DNA of 64,000 bases from Helicobacter pylori (GCF_009689985.1 NZ_QBAW01000001.1:62001-126000), one strand, 5' to 3'. Numbered from the stretch's first letter, positions 36,048-45,577 are shown. Numbers and translations: made by a program. Notes: generated by a model from the letters alone, not told the origin.

Positions 36048-36959
36048 ATGAAAAAGATTATTCTTGCATGCCTTATGGCTTTTGTGGGTGCCAATTTAAG
36101 CGCAGAACCTAAGTGGTATGGCAAGGCCTATAACAAAACAAACACCCAAAAAGGCTATCTTTATGGGAGTGGTTCAGCCACTTCTAAAGAGGCTTCTAAA
36201 CAAAAAGCGTTAGCGGATTTAGTGGCGTCTATTAGCGTGGTGGTTAATTCCCAAATCCATATTCAAAAAAGTCGTGTGGATAACAAGTTAAAATCCAGTG
36301 ATTCGCAAACGATTAACTTAAAAACCGATGACTTGGAATTGGATAATGTAGAAATTGTCAATCAAGAAGCGCAAAAAGGGATCTACTACACCAGAGTAAG
36401 GATTAATCAAAACCTGTTTTTGCAGGGTTTAAGGGATAAGTATAACGCTCTTTATGGGCAGTTTTCCACCTTAATGCCTAAGGTTTGTAAAGGGGTTTTT
36501 TTACAGCAATCTAAGAGCATGGGGGATTTGTTGGCTAAAGCGATGCCTATAGAAAGGATTTTAAAAGCGTATTCTGTCCCGGTGAGTTCGTTAGAAAATT
36601 ATGAAAAAATCTATTATCAAAACGCTTTCAAACCTAAAGTGCAAATCACTTTTGATAACAATAGCGATACAGAGATTAAAAACGCTCTCATAAGCGCTTA
36701 TGCTAGAGTGCTAACCCCTAGCGATGAAGAAAAACTCTATCAAATCAAAAATGAAGTTTTCACAGACAGCGCTAATGGCACCACACGCATTAGAGTGGTT
36801 GTTAGCGCGAGCGATTGTCAAGGCACGCCCGTATTGAATAGAAGCCTTGAAGTGGATGAAAAGAATAAGAATTTTGCTATCACGCGCTTGCAATCTTTGC
36901 TTTATAAAGAATTGAAAGATTATGCCAATAAAGAAGGACAGGGCAATACGGGGCTATAA
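36048..36959 (+). CDS. secreted LPP20-domain protein (HP1454-like)
   Basis: 303 residues with signal peptide (residues 1-~18, ANLSA). The N-terminal LPP20/FlgT-N-like domain is visible as EPKWYGKAY, then GYLYGSGSATSKEASKQKAL followed by ADLVASISV. A second domain (residues ~125-300) follows, with no recognised motif. It is the last gene of the lpp20 operon and, in this strain, the last gene before the rearrangement junction with the type I restriction locus. Confidence 0.8.
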   Translation: MKKIILACLMAFVGANLSAEPKWYGKAYNKTNTQKGYLYGSGSATSKEASKQKALADLVASISVVVNSQIHIQKSRVDNKLKSSDSQTINLKTDDLELDNVEIVNQEAQKGIYYTRVRINQNLFLQGLRDKYNALYGQFSTLMPKVCKGVFLQQSKSMGDLLAKAMPIERILKAYSVPVSSLENYEKIYYQNAFKPKVQITFDNNSDTEIKNALISAYARVLTPSDEEKLYQIKNEVFTDSANGTTRIRVVVSASDCQGTPVLNRSLEVDEKNKNFAITRLQSLLYKELKDYANKEGQGNTGL

Positions 36960-37298
36960 GTAGGGTAATAATCCCGCTTTGCGCCTTAGTTTTATAGCGT
37001 TATTGTTTTGTTGGATGTGGCATTTTTAAAATAGCTCTCTAAAGATTTTTGGCTTTTATTCTTGCCAAATAAACTAAATATCATTCAATACGCTTTATCC
37101 CACAAACTCATCTAAAACCACACCCACTAAAAACTAAAATTAACAAAAACTAAAATCTTTTTTAAGAGCCTACACGAGCGAGCAAAAAGAATGACAATCA
37201 ATAAAAACGAATTTTACAACAATTTTAACAACTTGGGCGCTCTCACAATCTATTACGCTTTGCATGGATTGCATAAAGAACCTCTCTTAATGCAATCT
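36960..37298. other. 339-bp junction region between the lpp20 operon and the type I restriction locus
   Basis: No convincing gene. The sequence is A/T-rich with several oligo-T stretches. A 39-codon frame (37191-37310, ATG start) is open but overlaps the hsdS 3' end on the other strand and has no clear ribosome binding site. In strain 26695 numbering HP1453 would be expected here; instead the region joins HP1454 to the HP1404-type gene, so it contains a rearrangement breakpoint. Confidence 0.5.
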
Positions 37299-38420
37299 TT
37301 ATTCTTTTAAAACCCTAATTTTAGTGCTCATTAAATCGTGGTTTAAAGCTTTTTTGATGTTTTCAAATTGGCGTTTTTTGTTTTTAAGGCTTGCGATCTC
37401 ATTATCCAAAGCGCTTAAAATGTTAGCGATAGCGCTCTGTTCGTTTAGAGGGGGTAAAAAAATAGTCTTTTCTTTATAATCTTTGAAATAAATATGCGGT
37501 ATTATGCTACCGCTTGTGAAATTTTTAAAATCAAAATTAGATAACAAATAAAATAAAAATTCTGTTGTTGTCTTATGATTAGCAATTAACGCTCCCATAG
37601 TAGATAAAACATTTGTTTTAGGTGGCAAAATCCTTACTCTGCCTACACTTCCATCTTTAACGATAGAAATATAAGGCTTATCACTAATGAAAGTTGTATC
37701 TGTATAACCTATGAAATTATTCACATCATAGACTTTAATTTTTCCTTGTTGCGTGATTTGTTCTACACTTAAATTTGATGTTAAATAGTTGGCAATATCC
37801 CCAAGCCTTACTCTTTGCCAAGCTTGATTGAAACCTTTCAAGCGTTTTCTTTGGCTCAATAGTTCAAAGCTTAAAGCTTTTTTAACGCTCTCTTTTTTAA
37901 GAATGAGAGCGTCTAATGCACAAAGATAACGATCCAAACCGCTTAAAATGTTAGCGATAGCGCTCTGTTCGTTTAGAGGGGGTAGGGGGATTAAAGTATT
38001 TCTAAAATTATCATTATAAAGTCTTAAGATAGTTGTATGCTCTGTATTCCATTTGACATTAGAATAAGCATAAAATAAAAAATCATTTTTTACTAATGTT
38101 TCATCGTTGTCAATCCAAACAATATTTGAGTCTTGAAAATAAGCGGGTTTTCCGTCATAAATGACTGCTCTCCCAATAGTTCCGGAAGCAGAAATTAAAA
38201 TATCGCCTTTTTTTGGAAAAGAATATTTTGTTCTGTATTCTAAAAATAGCTTTTTTGAAATAAAGGCATCAGCGGTGTTGCCAAATGTGCCTATTTTGTA
38301 GAATGGAATTTCACCATATCGTGTTGTTTGATGCTTCATCACTCTTTTACACATGCATGGTTTGCCTATATCCCCAAGCCTTACTCTTTGCCAATTTAAG
38401 GGCAGCATTAATGCGTCCAT
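37299..38420 (-). CDS. hsdS: type I restriction-modification specificity subunit
   Basis: 373 residues with two target-recognition domains separated and followed by conserved helices. Each half starts with WQRVRLGDI and ends with LPPLNEQSAIANILS followed by a coiled-coil spacer (ALDALILKKESVKKA, ALDNEIASLKNKKRQ). The protein defines the bipartite methylation target of the HsdM/HsdR complex. It is encoded downstream of the HEPN gene, overlapping it by 13 bases. Identical DNA repeats flank both target-recognition domains and allow domain shuffling. Corresponds to HP1404. Intact in itself, but its partners HsdM and HsdR are frameshifted. Confidence 0.92.
   Translation of the reverse strand: MDALMLPLNWQRVRLGDIGKPCMCKRVMKHQTTRYGEIPFYKIGTFGNTADAFISKKLFLEYRTKYSFPKKGDILISASGTIGRAVIYDGKPAYFQDSNIVWIDNDETLVKNDFLFYAYSNVKWNTEHTTILRLYNDNFRNTLIPLPPLNEQSAIANILSGLDRYLCALDALILKKESVKKALSFELLSQRKRLKGFNQAWQRVRLGDIANYLTSNLSVEQITQQGKIKVYDVNNFIGYTDTTFISDKPYISIVKDGSVGRVRILPPKTNVLSTMGALIANHKTTTEFLFYLLSNFDFKNFTSGSIIPHIYFKDYKEKTIFLPPLNEQSAIANILSALDNEIASLKNKKRQFENIKKALNHDLMSTKIRVLKE
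37412..37456. repeat. 45-bp direct repeat, copy 1 (end of TRD2 of hsdS)
   Basis: Identical to 37940-37984. Encodes the LPPLNEQSAIANILS segment that follows each target-recognition domain. Together with the 27-bp repeats it brackets exchangeable recognition domains. Confidence 0.9.
37795..37821. repeat. 27-bp direct repeat, copy 1 (start of TRD2 of hsdS)
   Basis: Identical to 38368-38394; encodes the WQRVRLGDI segment that opens each recognition domain. It borders TRD2 on its N-terminal side. Confidence 0.88.
37940..37984. repeat. 45-bp direct repeat, copy 2 (end of TRD1 of hsdS)
   Basis: Second exact copy of the 37412-37456 sequence, at the end of TRD1. Recombination between copies or with other hsdS genes can move recognition domains between positions. 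Confidence 0.9.
38368..38394. repeat. 27-bp direct repeat, copy 2 (start of TRD1 of hsdS)
   Basis: Second exact copy of the 37795-37821 sequence, near the hsdS start codon, opening TRD1. Confidence 0.88.
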
Positions 38421-39184
38421 GCGTTCTTTTGAATGGTCTTAAAAAAGATAGCGCGCTCTAATTTTAGGGTGTTATCAAAAGCGTTTTTAGGGTTAAAATC
38501 CAGCCTTAATAGCAGGATTTCAATGTTTTTAACTAGCGAGCTTGTTTTGATTTTAGAAGGGTTGTTATGGAATAAGTCATTCCTGGCTTTTCGTATCAAG
38601 CTGAAAGCCTTTAAAAAATGCTCCCAAGTGCCATAGGCTGGTAAAACATGCTCGTTGTATGTTTTGTAATCTGCAAATAAGGGTTTAAAATCGCTCCAAT
38701 ACATTTTGATAATGGTTTTTAAAGCGCCAAGAGTGAATAAATTTAAGATTTGAAAGCCATTGTATCCTTTTAAGCTTTCTAAATGGTGGATTTTTTTTAA
38801 GTGTTCAATCTCATGGCTAAGCTTTTTAGATAAAAACCAATCGTCAATATCCTTGCTGCTGTGTTTTTGAGCCAAAATAACCGCCATTTTAGAACGCAAA
38901 GCCGTTTCAAAAAAATGTGTCCATAAAAAAAGCATGTGGTGTGTTTTAGCCCGTTTGTTGTAAAAATGCATTAAAAAATCAAAAAGGTTATCGATTTCAT
39001 TTTCTTTATTAGGGTATTTTTGTAACATAATACCTAACTCCTTACTGGCACCTATGAGATAGTCATAGTGTAACACGCTAATAGATTTTTTTAATTGATC
39101 CAAACCCTTATTTTTGAAAGCAAGGGGGTTTTTTAGGGCTAGATGCTTTAAAATACGATCAAAAACTTCATTTTCAAGTTCCAT
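38408..39184 (-). CDS. Abi_2-like (AbiD/AbiF) HEPN-domain protein, probable abortive-infection RNase
   Basis: 258 residues, no signal or membrane segment. The C-terminal part has the HEPN ribonuclease motif RX4H as RNDLFH (in LIRKARNDLFHNNP, ~residue 202), comparable to the RNxxAH motif of Abi_2 proteins. Upstream segments fit the same family order: WTHFFETALRSKMAVIL (the ...E..LR.. helix) and FQILNLFTLGALKTIIKMYW (the FG-type helix). AGGA lies seven bases before the ATG. The gene sits between hsdM and hsdS and overlaps hsdS, so it belongs to the locus. A structured RNA gene lies just upstream. Assignment is from motif pattern, not a search. Confidence 0.7.
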   Translation of the reverse strand: MELENEVFDRILKHLALKNPLAFKNKGLDQLKKSISVLHYDYLIGASKELGIMLQKYPNKENEIDNLFDFLMHFYNKRAKTHHMLFLWTHFFETALRSKMAVILAQKHSSKDIDDWFLSKKLSHEIEHLKKIHHLESLKGYNGFQILNLFTLGALKTIIKMYWSDFKPLFADYKTYNEHVLPAYGTWEHFLKAFSLIRKARNDLFHNNPSKIKTSSLVKNIEILLLRLDFNPKNAFDNTLKLERAIFFKTIQKNAWTH

Positions 39185-39195
39185 TAAATTTCCTG

Positions 39196-39204
39196 TGTTA
39201 TAAT
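39196..39204 (+). promoter_or_regulatory. extended -10 promoter (TGTTATAAT) of the structured RNA
   Basis: TG-T-TATAAT, an exact extended -10 for the H. pylori housekeeping sigma factor. A start seven to eight bases downstream falls at 39211-39212, exactly on the first base of the 9-bp closing stem, supporting a plus-strand RNA divergent from the HEPN gene. Confidence 0.6.
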
Positions 39205-39211
39205 CGCTTTT

Positions 39212-39266
39212 AGTTTGGAGGTCTCATAGCGAAGGATACGCTAGTCAAAAGGCACTCCAAACTTTT
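39212..39266 (+). ncRNA. ~55-nt structured RNA next to the Abi_2-like gene (abiF-RNA-like candidate)
   Basis: Closing stem AGTTTGGAG (39212-39220) with CTCCAAACT (39255-39263), nine perfect pairs. Inside is a second hairpin, TAGCG (39227-39231) with CGCTA (39239-39243), loop AAGGATA, and an unpaired GTCAAAAGGCA arm. The RNA ends in a T5 tract (39263-39267), so the outer stem doubles as the terminator. It fills the 87-base gap between the HEPN gene and hsdM. A conserved abiF RNA motif beside Abi_2 genes is known from comparative genomics; identity with it is inference. Strand is assigned from promoter and T-tract; the stems also form on the other strand. Confidence 0.6.
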
Positions 39267-39271
39267 TAATG

Positions 39272-41735
39272 TCAAACTACAACCCCCAAATCTTTCAAAT
39301 GCTCTAAAACTTTTGATTCGCTCTCTTTGACTTCTTTGTCTAATTCTAACAAGCTGTTAGAGTAGTTTGAAATGATTGAATTAAGGGCGCTAGTAAAAGC
39401 GTTGATGCGTTTTAAAATTTTGTTTTCTAGGGCGTTTTTTAGGCTCTTAAGCCATTTGTCTTGGATGATGAGATCTTTAATTTCATCTAATTTTAAGTTT
39501 TTATACTGGTGGAACGCTTTTAATTCCAGCTCCTCGTAGGCTTTATTTTTCATTTTTAGCGCCTTGTTTTTAGCTTCTAGCAATTCTAAAGCGGTTTTTA
39601 GGATTTCTTTATCTTCTAAATCGGTGGCGTTTTTTAGCTCTTTTTTCAAAACGCTTTCATTGATTTTCAATTCATAAAAAAGCCTTTCTTCACTAGAATG
39701 CTCTTCTATAAATTCTTCAAAATCAGCCTCTTTTTCATTAAAGGCGTTTTCTAATTCTTCTAATTCTTTTGCTTCTTTTTCAAAAAAGCGTTGTTTGATC
39801 AAGTCTTTAGGGATTAGATCGCTTTTATAGTAGGTTTTTTGAATGACAAAATCCGGCTCCTCTAAATAGTTGGCTTTTTTGTTTTTGTCTTTTAGGGGGT
39901 TTAATTTTCTTAATTCTTTAGCGCTCAAAAAATCATTGAATGAAAGAAGGAACCAATCGTCTTGTAAAACTTCGTTGTAGTAATCTTTAAAGAGCTGATA
40001 CACGCCGTATTTGTCTAAAATTTCTACCTTTTCAAATTCTTTTAAAACCTTTGAACAAACGCTCTCTATGAGGGTTTTTGGGTTAAAACCTGGCTTTAAA
40101 TTGTCAAAAGTTTCAAACAGATTCAATCGGTCAAAAGCGCTTAAAACAGAAGCGTGGAAAGCTTGGAATTCTGAGCTTTGGGTGATTAGATCTTTAATGT
40201 TTTGGCATTCTGTTTTTAAAGCGTAATAACCCTCTTTATCGCTTTTTTTAAAAAGCGTGTTTTTAAGCTCTTTAAACACTTGAAAATAAGGGGCGTAGGC
40301 TTTTATTTCGTTTTTGGGCAAATAACTAGCCTTGTGGCTGTTAATTAATGCAAACAAGTCTTTTTCTGATTCTTGTTTGGCGGCAATGTAGCGCGCGATA
40401 TTCAAGTTATAGTCGTTGGTGCTAATTTCTTCTAGGCTTACCATTTTGGAATAATAAGGGATTTCTTTTAAAGCGTTAAAAGTGTCTATCATTTTTTGGA
40501 CATCTTGCTCTCTTAGGCGGTTTTTATTGCCGTCTTTTTTAAAATCCTTGCTCGCATCTATCATAAAAACGCCCTTTCTGGTGCGCGCGTTTTCTTTGTC
40601 TAAAACAATCACGCATGCAGGAATGGAAGTGCCATAAAAAAGATTAGGGGCTAGGCCTATCACGCCTTTAATATAGCCTTTTGTTAAAAGATTTTTTCTA
40701 ATTGCACCCTCAGCATTCCCTCTAAATAGCACCCCATGGGGTAAAATCACTGCCCCTTTGCCTGTGTCTTTTAGGGATTTGATGATATGGAGCAAAAAAG
40801 CGAAATCGCCGTTTTTTTCAGGGGGCGTGCCGTCTTCAAAACGATTGAAACTATCGTTAATGACTTGCTTGCTTTTAGGGTCTATGCTTAGCCCATCAGT
40901 CCAGTTTTTCAAGCTAAAGGGAGGGTTAGCCACGACATAATCAAAGGTTTGCAGCATGCCATTTTTAATAAAAAAGGGGTTAGAAAGGGTGCTAGAACCC
41001 CCTTTGGCAATATCAGCATCAGTGCTATTGTGTAAAATCATATTCATTTTACAAAGGGCTGTTGTGGAAATGTCTTTTTCTTGACCATAGATAGTTAAGC
41101 CGTTTTTACCGGCCAAGCTAGAAGCTTTTAACAATAACGAACCGCTCCCGCAAGTGGGATCATAGATGCTTTTATCTTGTTTGGTGTTTTCATCAATGCC
41201 AAGCAAAAGGGACAATAAAAGCGAAACTTCGCTAGGGGTGTAAAACTGCCCTTTGGATTTACCGGATTCGCTGGCAAAATGGCGCATTAAATAATTCGTA
41301 AGCATCGCCCAATAAATCATCGTCCAAAGCCCCATGTGCGCCCAAACTCAAATCGGCAAAGATTTTAACCAAATTAGAAAGGGTGTCTACCATCGCTTTG
41401 CCCTCTCCAAGCTTAGTGTTATCGTTAAAATCCACGCTGTCAATCACGCCTTTTAAGTCGTTTTGCTCTGCGATTTCTGCGATGATTTTATTTAGCTTGT
41501 CGCCTATTTCCTTATCGCCCTCTAAAGCGAGAATGTCTTCATAAAAACACCCTTGCGGCACTTCTATGGTGCTATCAGTATTGTTTTTAGCGTCATTTCT
41601 GGCCTTATCGCTGATGTATTTTAAAAAAAGCAGGTTCAAAACATAGTTTTTATACTCGCTCGCATCCATTCCACCCCTTAAACTATCCGCCCCAGCCCAT
41701 AAAGAGCTATACAATTCGCTTTTTTTGATCGCCAT
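39272..41735 (-). pseudogene. hsdM: type I restriction-modification methylase subunit, frameshifted
   Basis: The first part (41735 down to 41259; 158 residues, KSELYSSLWAGADSLRGGMD start, the HsdM N-terminal domain) runs off frame after LLGDAYE. The second frame resumes with YLMRHFASESGKSKGQFYTP and continues to 39272 with motif I DPTCGSGSLL, motif IV NPPF and a long coiled-coil tail. One extra base in the AA at about 41293-41294 explains the break; removing it restores an 820-residue-class protein. N6-adenine methylase of the type I complex. Corresponds to HP1403. Most likely inactive unless the base is a sequencing error. Confidence 0.88.
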
Positions 41736-41763
41736 TTCAATCGCCCTATTTTGTTTTTAGGAT

Positions 41764-41769
41764 TATAAT
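41764..41769 (+). promoter_or_regulatory. TATAAT -10 box in the hsdM/hsdR divergent region
   Basis: GGATTATAATATAAAG between divergent hsdM and hsdR. The hexamer is part of the self-complementary ATTATAAT, so it can serve as -10 on either strand and the two promoters may compete. hsdR ATG lies at 41803. Confidence 0.4.
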
Positions 41770-41802
41770 ATAAAGCGATAAAAAGCGCTCTTAAGGGGGT
41801 TT

Positions 41803-44780
41803 ATGGTGAAAACAGAAAAAGAAGTTCAAAAACAAGTCATAGAAACTTTTAAAAGCATGGGCTATGCGTATTTGGGGGATTTAACAAAGAGCGATAATGA
41901 AAACATTAATAAAGAAAGCTTGAAGGCATGGCTAGTTAAAAACCAAAAAATCAATCATGAAAGGTGGCAAAGAATTGAGCATGAAATCAATAACGCTTTA
42001 AAAAACGATCTATACGAAGCGAATCAAAAATTTTACGAGCTTTTAATTTATGGCGTGAAAACCAAAATAAGCCAGAATGAACCACACCAAACAAGTTGGC
42101 TCATTGATTGGAAAGATGTTTCTAAGAATGAATTTAGCGTGGCTGAAGAAGTGAGCGTTAAAGGGCCAAACATGAAACGACCGGATATGGTGCTTTATGT
42201 TAATGGGATCGCTTTAGGGGTGCTAGAATTAAAAAATTCCAGCGTGAGCGTAGAAAGCGCTATCAGGCAAAATTTAGACAACCAAAAGAAAGAATTTATT
42301 AGAGATTTTTTTAAAACGATTCAATTGGTTATGGCGGGCAATGAAAGTCAAGGGCTGAGATATGGCGTCATAGAAACTGAAGAAAAATACTACCTTTCTT
42401 GGAAAGAAGAGGGCGTTCAAAAAAATTTGTTTGAGACGATTGAATGCTTTTTAAAAAAAGAAAGGTTTTTAGAATTTATCCATGATTTTTTGATTTTTGA
42501 TAAGGGGCAAAAGAAATGCGCCAGATTCCATCAGTATTTTGCGGTTAAAAAAACGCAAGAATTTATCCACAAAAAAGAAGGGGGGATGATCTGGCACACG
42601 CAAGGCAGCGGTAAGAGCCTTACTATGGTGTGGCTTACTAAATGGCTAAGAAGCAATATCAAACAAGCAAGGATTTTAATCGTTACAGACAGGAGGGAAT
42701 TAGACGCTCAAATTCAAGGCGTGTTTGAAGGAATAGGCGAGGCTATTTATCGCGCCGACAGCAAGAAGGATTTATTGAGCGTGCTGTTTGAAAATAAGGA
42801 ATTTTTGATCGGATCGCTTGTGCATAAATTTGATGACAACGACTTAGAAGACTTAAAAAAGCAACCTGTTTTAAAAGAATGGATTGTTTTAGTGGATGAA
42901 TGCCACAGAACCCAAAGCGGTAAATTGCACAACGCCATGAAAAGCCTGCTCCCTAATGCGATTTTTATCGCCTTTAGCGGCACGCCTTTGTTGAAACAAG
43001 ATAAAAAGACAAGCCAAGAAGTGTTTGGGAATTATATCCATTGCTATAAATTTAATGAAGCCGTTAGCGATAAAGTGGTGTTAGATTTAAATTATGAAGC
43101 CAGGAGCGTGGATCAATATGTCAGTAGCCCCAAAAAGCTAGACGAATATTTTGAATTAAAAACCCAAAATTTGAATGATGCGGCTAAAACAGAGCTTAAA
43201 AAGAAATGGGCTAATTTGCAAAAAGTTTTTTCCACTAAAAACAGATTGGAACACATTGTGCAAGATATTGTATTGGATATGGCAAAACTCCCAAGATTAA
43301 GCAATGGAAAGGGGAATGCCATGCTGGTGGCTGAAAGCGTGTATAACGCATGCCGGTATTTTGAACTCTTTTTAGAAACAGAATTAAAGGATAAGGTGGC
43401 TGTGATCACAAGCTATGAACCCAATATCGCTGATCTTAAAGATTGCGGGAGCAATGAGAACGAAGAGAGTTACAAATACCGCGCTTATTGCAAAATGCTG
43501 CAAAACTTTTTTAATGAAAAAGATGAGAAAAAAGCCCTTAATAAAACCAAAGAGTTTGAAGAAGAAGTTAAAAAGCGTTTTATTAATGAGCCTGCTAGAA
43601 TGAAGCTATTGATCGTGGTGGATAAGCTATTGACCGGTTTTGATGCGCCAAGCCTCACTTATTTATACATTGATAAGAAAATGCAAGATCATGGGCTTTT
43701 TCAAGCGGTGTGTAGGGTGAATAGACTGGATGGCGAAGATAAGGATTTTGGCTGTATCATAGATTATAGCGATTTGTTTGATAGCCTGCAAGAAGCACAC
43801 AGCGATTACACTAACGGGGCGTTTGAAAACTATGAAAGAGAAGACATTCAAGGGCTTATCTCCAACAAAGCTCAAAAGATTAAGAAAAAATTAGAAGGGC
43901 TAGAGATCAATTGAGTTCGCTTTGTGAAAGCGTGAAAGAGCCAAAAGATGAAACGGGTTATATCGCTTATTTTTGTGGGAGCGATTTAGAAAAAAACGCT
44001 CAAAAAAGGCGGTTGTTTTACCAGCTTGTGGGCGTGTTTTTAAGAATGTTTGTGGAATTGAACCATTTAGAAAAGCCCATTTATTCTAAAGAAGAAATGC
44101 AAAAAATCAAACAAGAAGCAGAATTTTATAGGCATTTACAAAAGATGATTGGCTTAAATAGTGGGGATAGCGTGGATTTAAAAAGCTATAGCGAAGACAT
44201 GCACAGGATCTTAGACGCTTACATTAAAGCCACGGACAGCAAGACGCTAATTAAAATAGAAGATCAAGGGCTGTGCGAAGTTTTAGCCCAAATGGATATT
44301 AATGATTTTAATAAGGAGCTGTCTGAAGTGTTTAAAAAGGAAAGCTCTATGGCAGAAAGCATCGCCAACAACACTAGAAAACGCATTATAGAAAAAGAAG
44401 CGAGCGATCCTAAGTATTACGAAAAGTTATCTTCGCTTTTAAACGATTTGATCAACCAGTTTAGAGAAAAGAAATTAACCTATTTAGAATACTTGCAACA
44501 AATCCACAATTTAGCCAAGCAAGTTATCCATAAAGAAGATAAAAATTACCCTGAAAAGATCAACACTAACGCTTTAAAAACCCTCTATGATAATTTAGAT
44601 CAAAATGAAGCCTTAGCCCTAGAAATAGACGCATGCATAAGGGATAATAAAAAAGATGGTTGGGTGGGGCATAACCAAAAAGAAAAAAACCTTAAAATCG
44701 CTTTAAGAAAAATCATAAACGATGAGGGTTTGTTAGAAAATACCTTTAATTTAGCCAAACACATAGACGAGTATCATTAA
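41803..44780 (+). pseudogene. hsdR: type I restriction enzyme R subunit, split by a frameshift
   Basis: First frame 41803-43914 (703 residues): nuclease motif RPDMVLYVNGIALGVLELK (PD...ELK), Walker A WHTQGSGKSLTM, helicase box LVDECHRTQSG, SGTPLL and FDAPSLTYLYID. It stops in AAT TGA. The second frame (43911-44780, 289 residues) begins within the same TTGA and carries the C-terminal HsdR helical domain. The total, about 992 residues, equals the usual HsdR length, so one base seems lost near 43908-43912. The TTGA overlap could also allow coupled synthesis of two pieces. Corresponds to HP1402. Confidence 0.8.
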
Positions 44781-45487
44781 TGAACGCTTATTGTTTGACT
44801 TTAAATGATACCAACATCGTTATAGAAAAAAAGGATATTAAGCATTTACACATTAGCGTTTGTCCGCCTGATGGCTCTGTGCGTGTGTCTTGCCCCCTAG
44901 CCTTAAACGATGAGAGCCTCAGGCTTTCTTTGATTAAAAGACTCCCTTGGATAAAAGAACAGCAACAAAATTTTTTAAACCAAAACAGACAAAGCAAAAG
45001 AGGAATGCTAGAGAGAGAAAGCCATTATCTTTTTGGGAAACGCTATTTGTTAAAGATTGAACACACCACAAAAAAACACTTCGTCCTCCAAAGCCCTAAA
45101 TATTTAATCTTGCATGTCCATCAAAAAACGAGTTTGGAAAAGCGCTTAAAAGTGTTAGAAAGCTATTACAGACAAGTCTTAAGAGAAAAAATACAAACCT
45201 ACATCAACCAGTATGAAAAAATCTTAAACGAAAGCATACAAAGCTTTAAAATCCAAAAAATGAAACAGATATGGGGGAGTTGCAACATTGCTAAACGCAC
45301 CTTGCTTTTTAATTTGGAACTGGCTAAAGCGCCTAGCGAGGGCATTGAATATGTGGTTTTGCATGAATTATTGCATTTAAAAACGCGCCACCATAACGAA
45401 TATTTTAGGGATTTGCTGAGTTTGTATTTGCCTAATTGGCAAAGGGCTAAGGCCAGTCTCAAAGAAACTTATTTGGAGTATTCTTAA
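44780..45487 (+). CDS. YgjP-like M48-type metallopeptidase (DUF45)
   Basis: 235 residues. Zinc site HELLHLKTRHH (HExxH plus downstream His) at ~residue 194, preceded by KQIWGSCNIAKRTLLFN, the conserved WGSC...N(L) motif of the DUF45/YgjP family. The N-terminal KHLHISVCPPDGSVRVSCPL is also typical. Such peptidases often sit in type I restriction loci, but their substrate is unknown. It starts on the last base of the HsdR C-terminal frame (TAATG). Corresponds to HP1401. Intact. Confidence 0.88.
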   Translation: MNAYCLTLNDTNIVIEKKDIKHLHISVCPPDGSVRVSCPLALNDESLRLSLIKRLPWIKEQQQNFLNQNRQSKRGMLERESHYLFGKRYLLKIEHTTKKHFVLQSPKYLILHVHQKTSLEKRLKVLESYYRQVLREKIQTYINQYEKILNESIQSFKIQKMKQIWGSCNIAKRTLLFNLELAKAPSEGIEYVVLHELLHLKTRHHNEYFRDLLSLYLPNWQRAKASLKETYLEYS

Positions 45488-45577
45488 ATGAAGATTCCAT
45501 CATTGTTAATAAAACTGCTAAGCGGCTGATTTTAGCGACTCATCATAGAGCAGTAATCCCCCTCCTTTTTAAAGCCT

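Noticed and set aside
37191-37310. 39-codon frame with ATG between the lpp20 operon and hsdS
   Set aside because: No ribosome binding site, overlaps the hsdS end and shows no recognisable motif; mentioned only in the junction entry.
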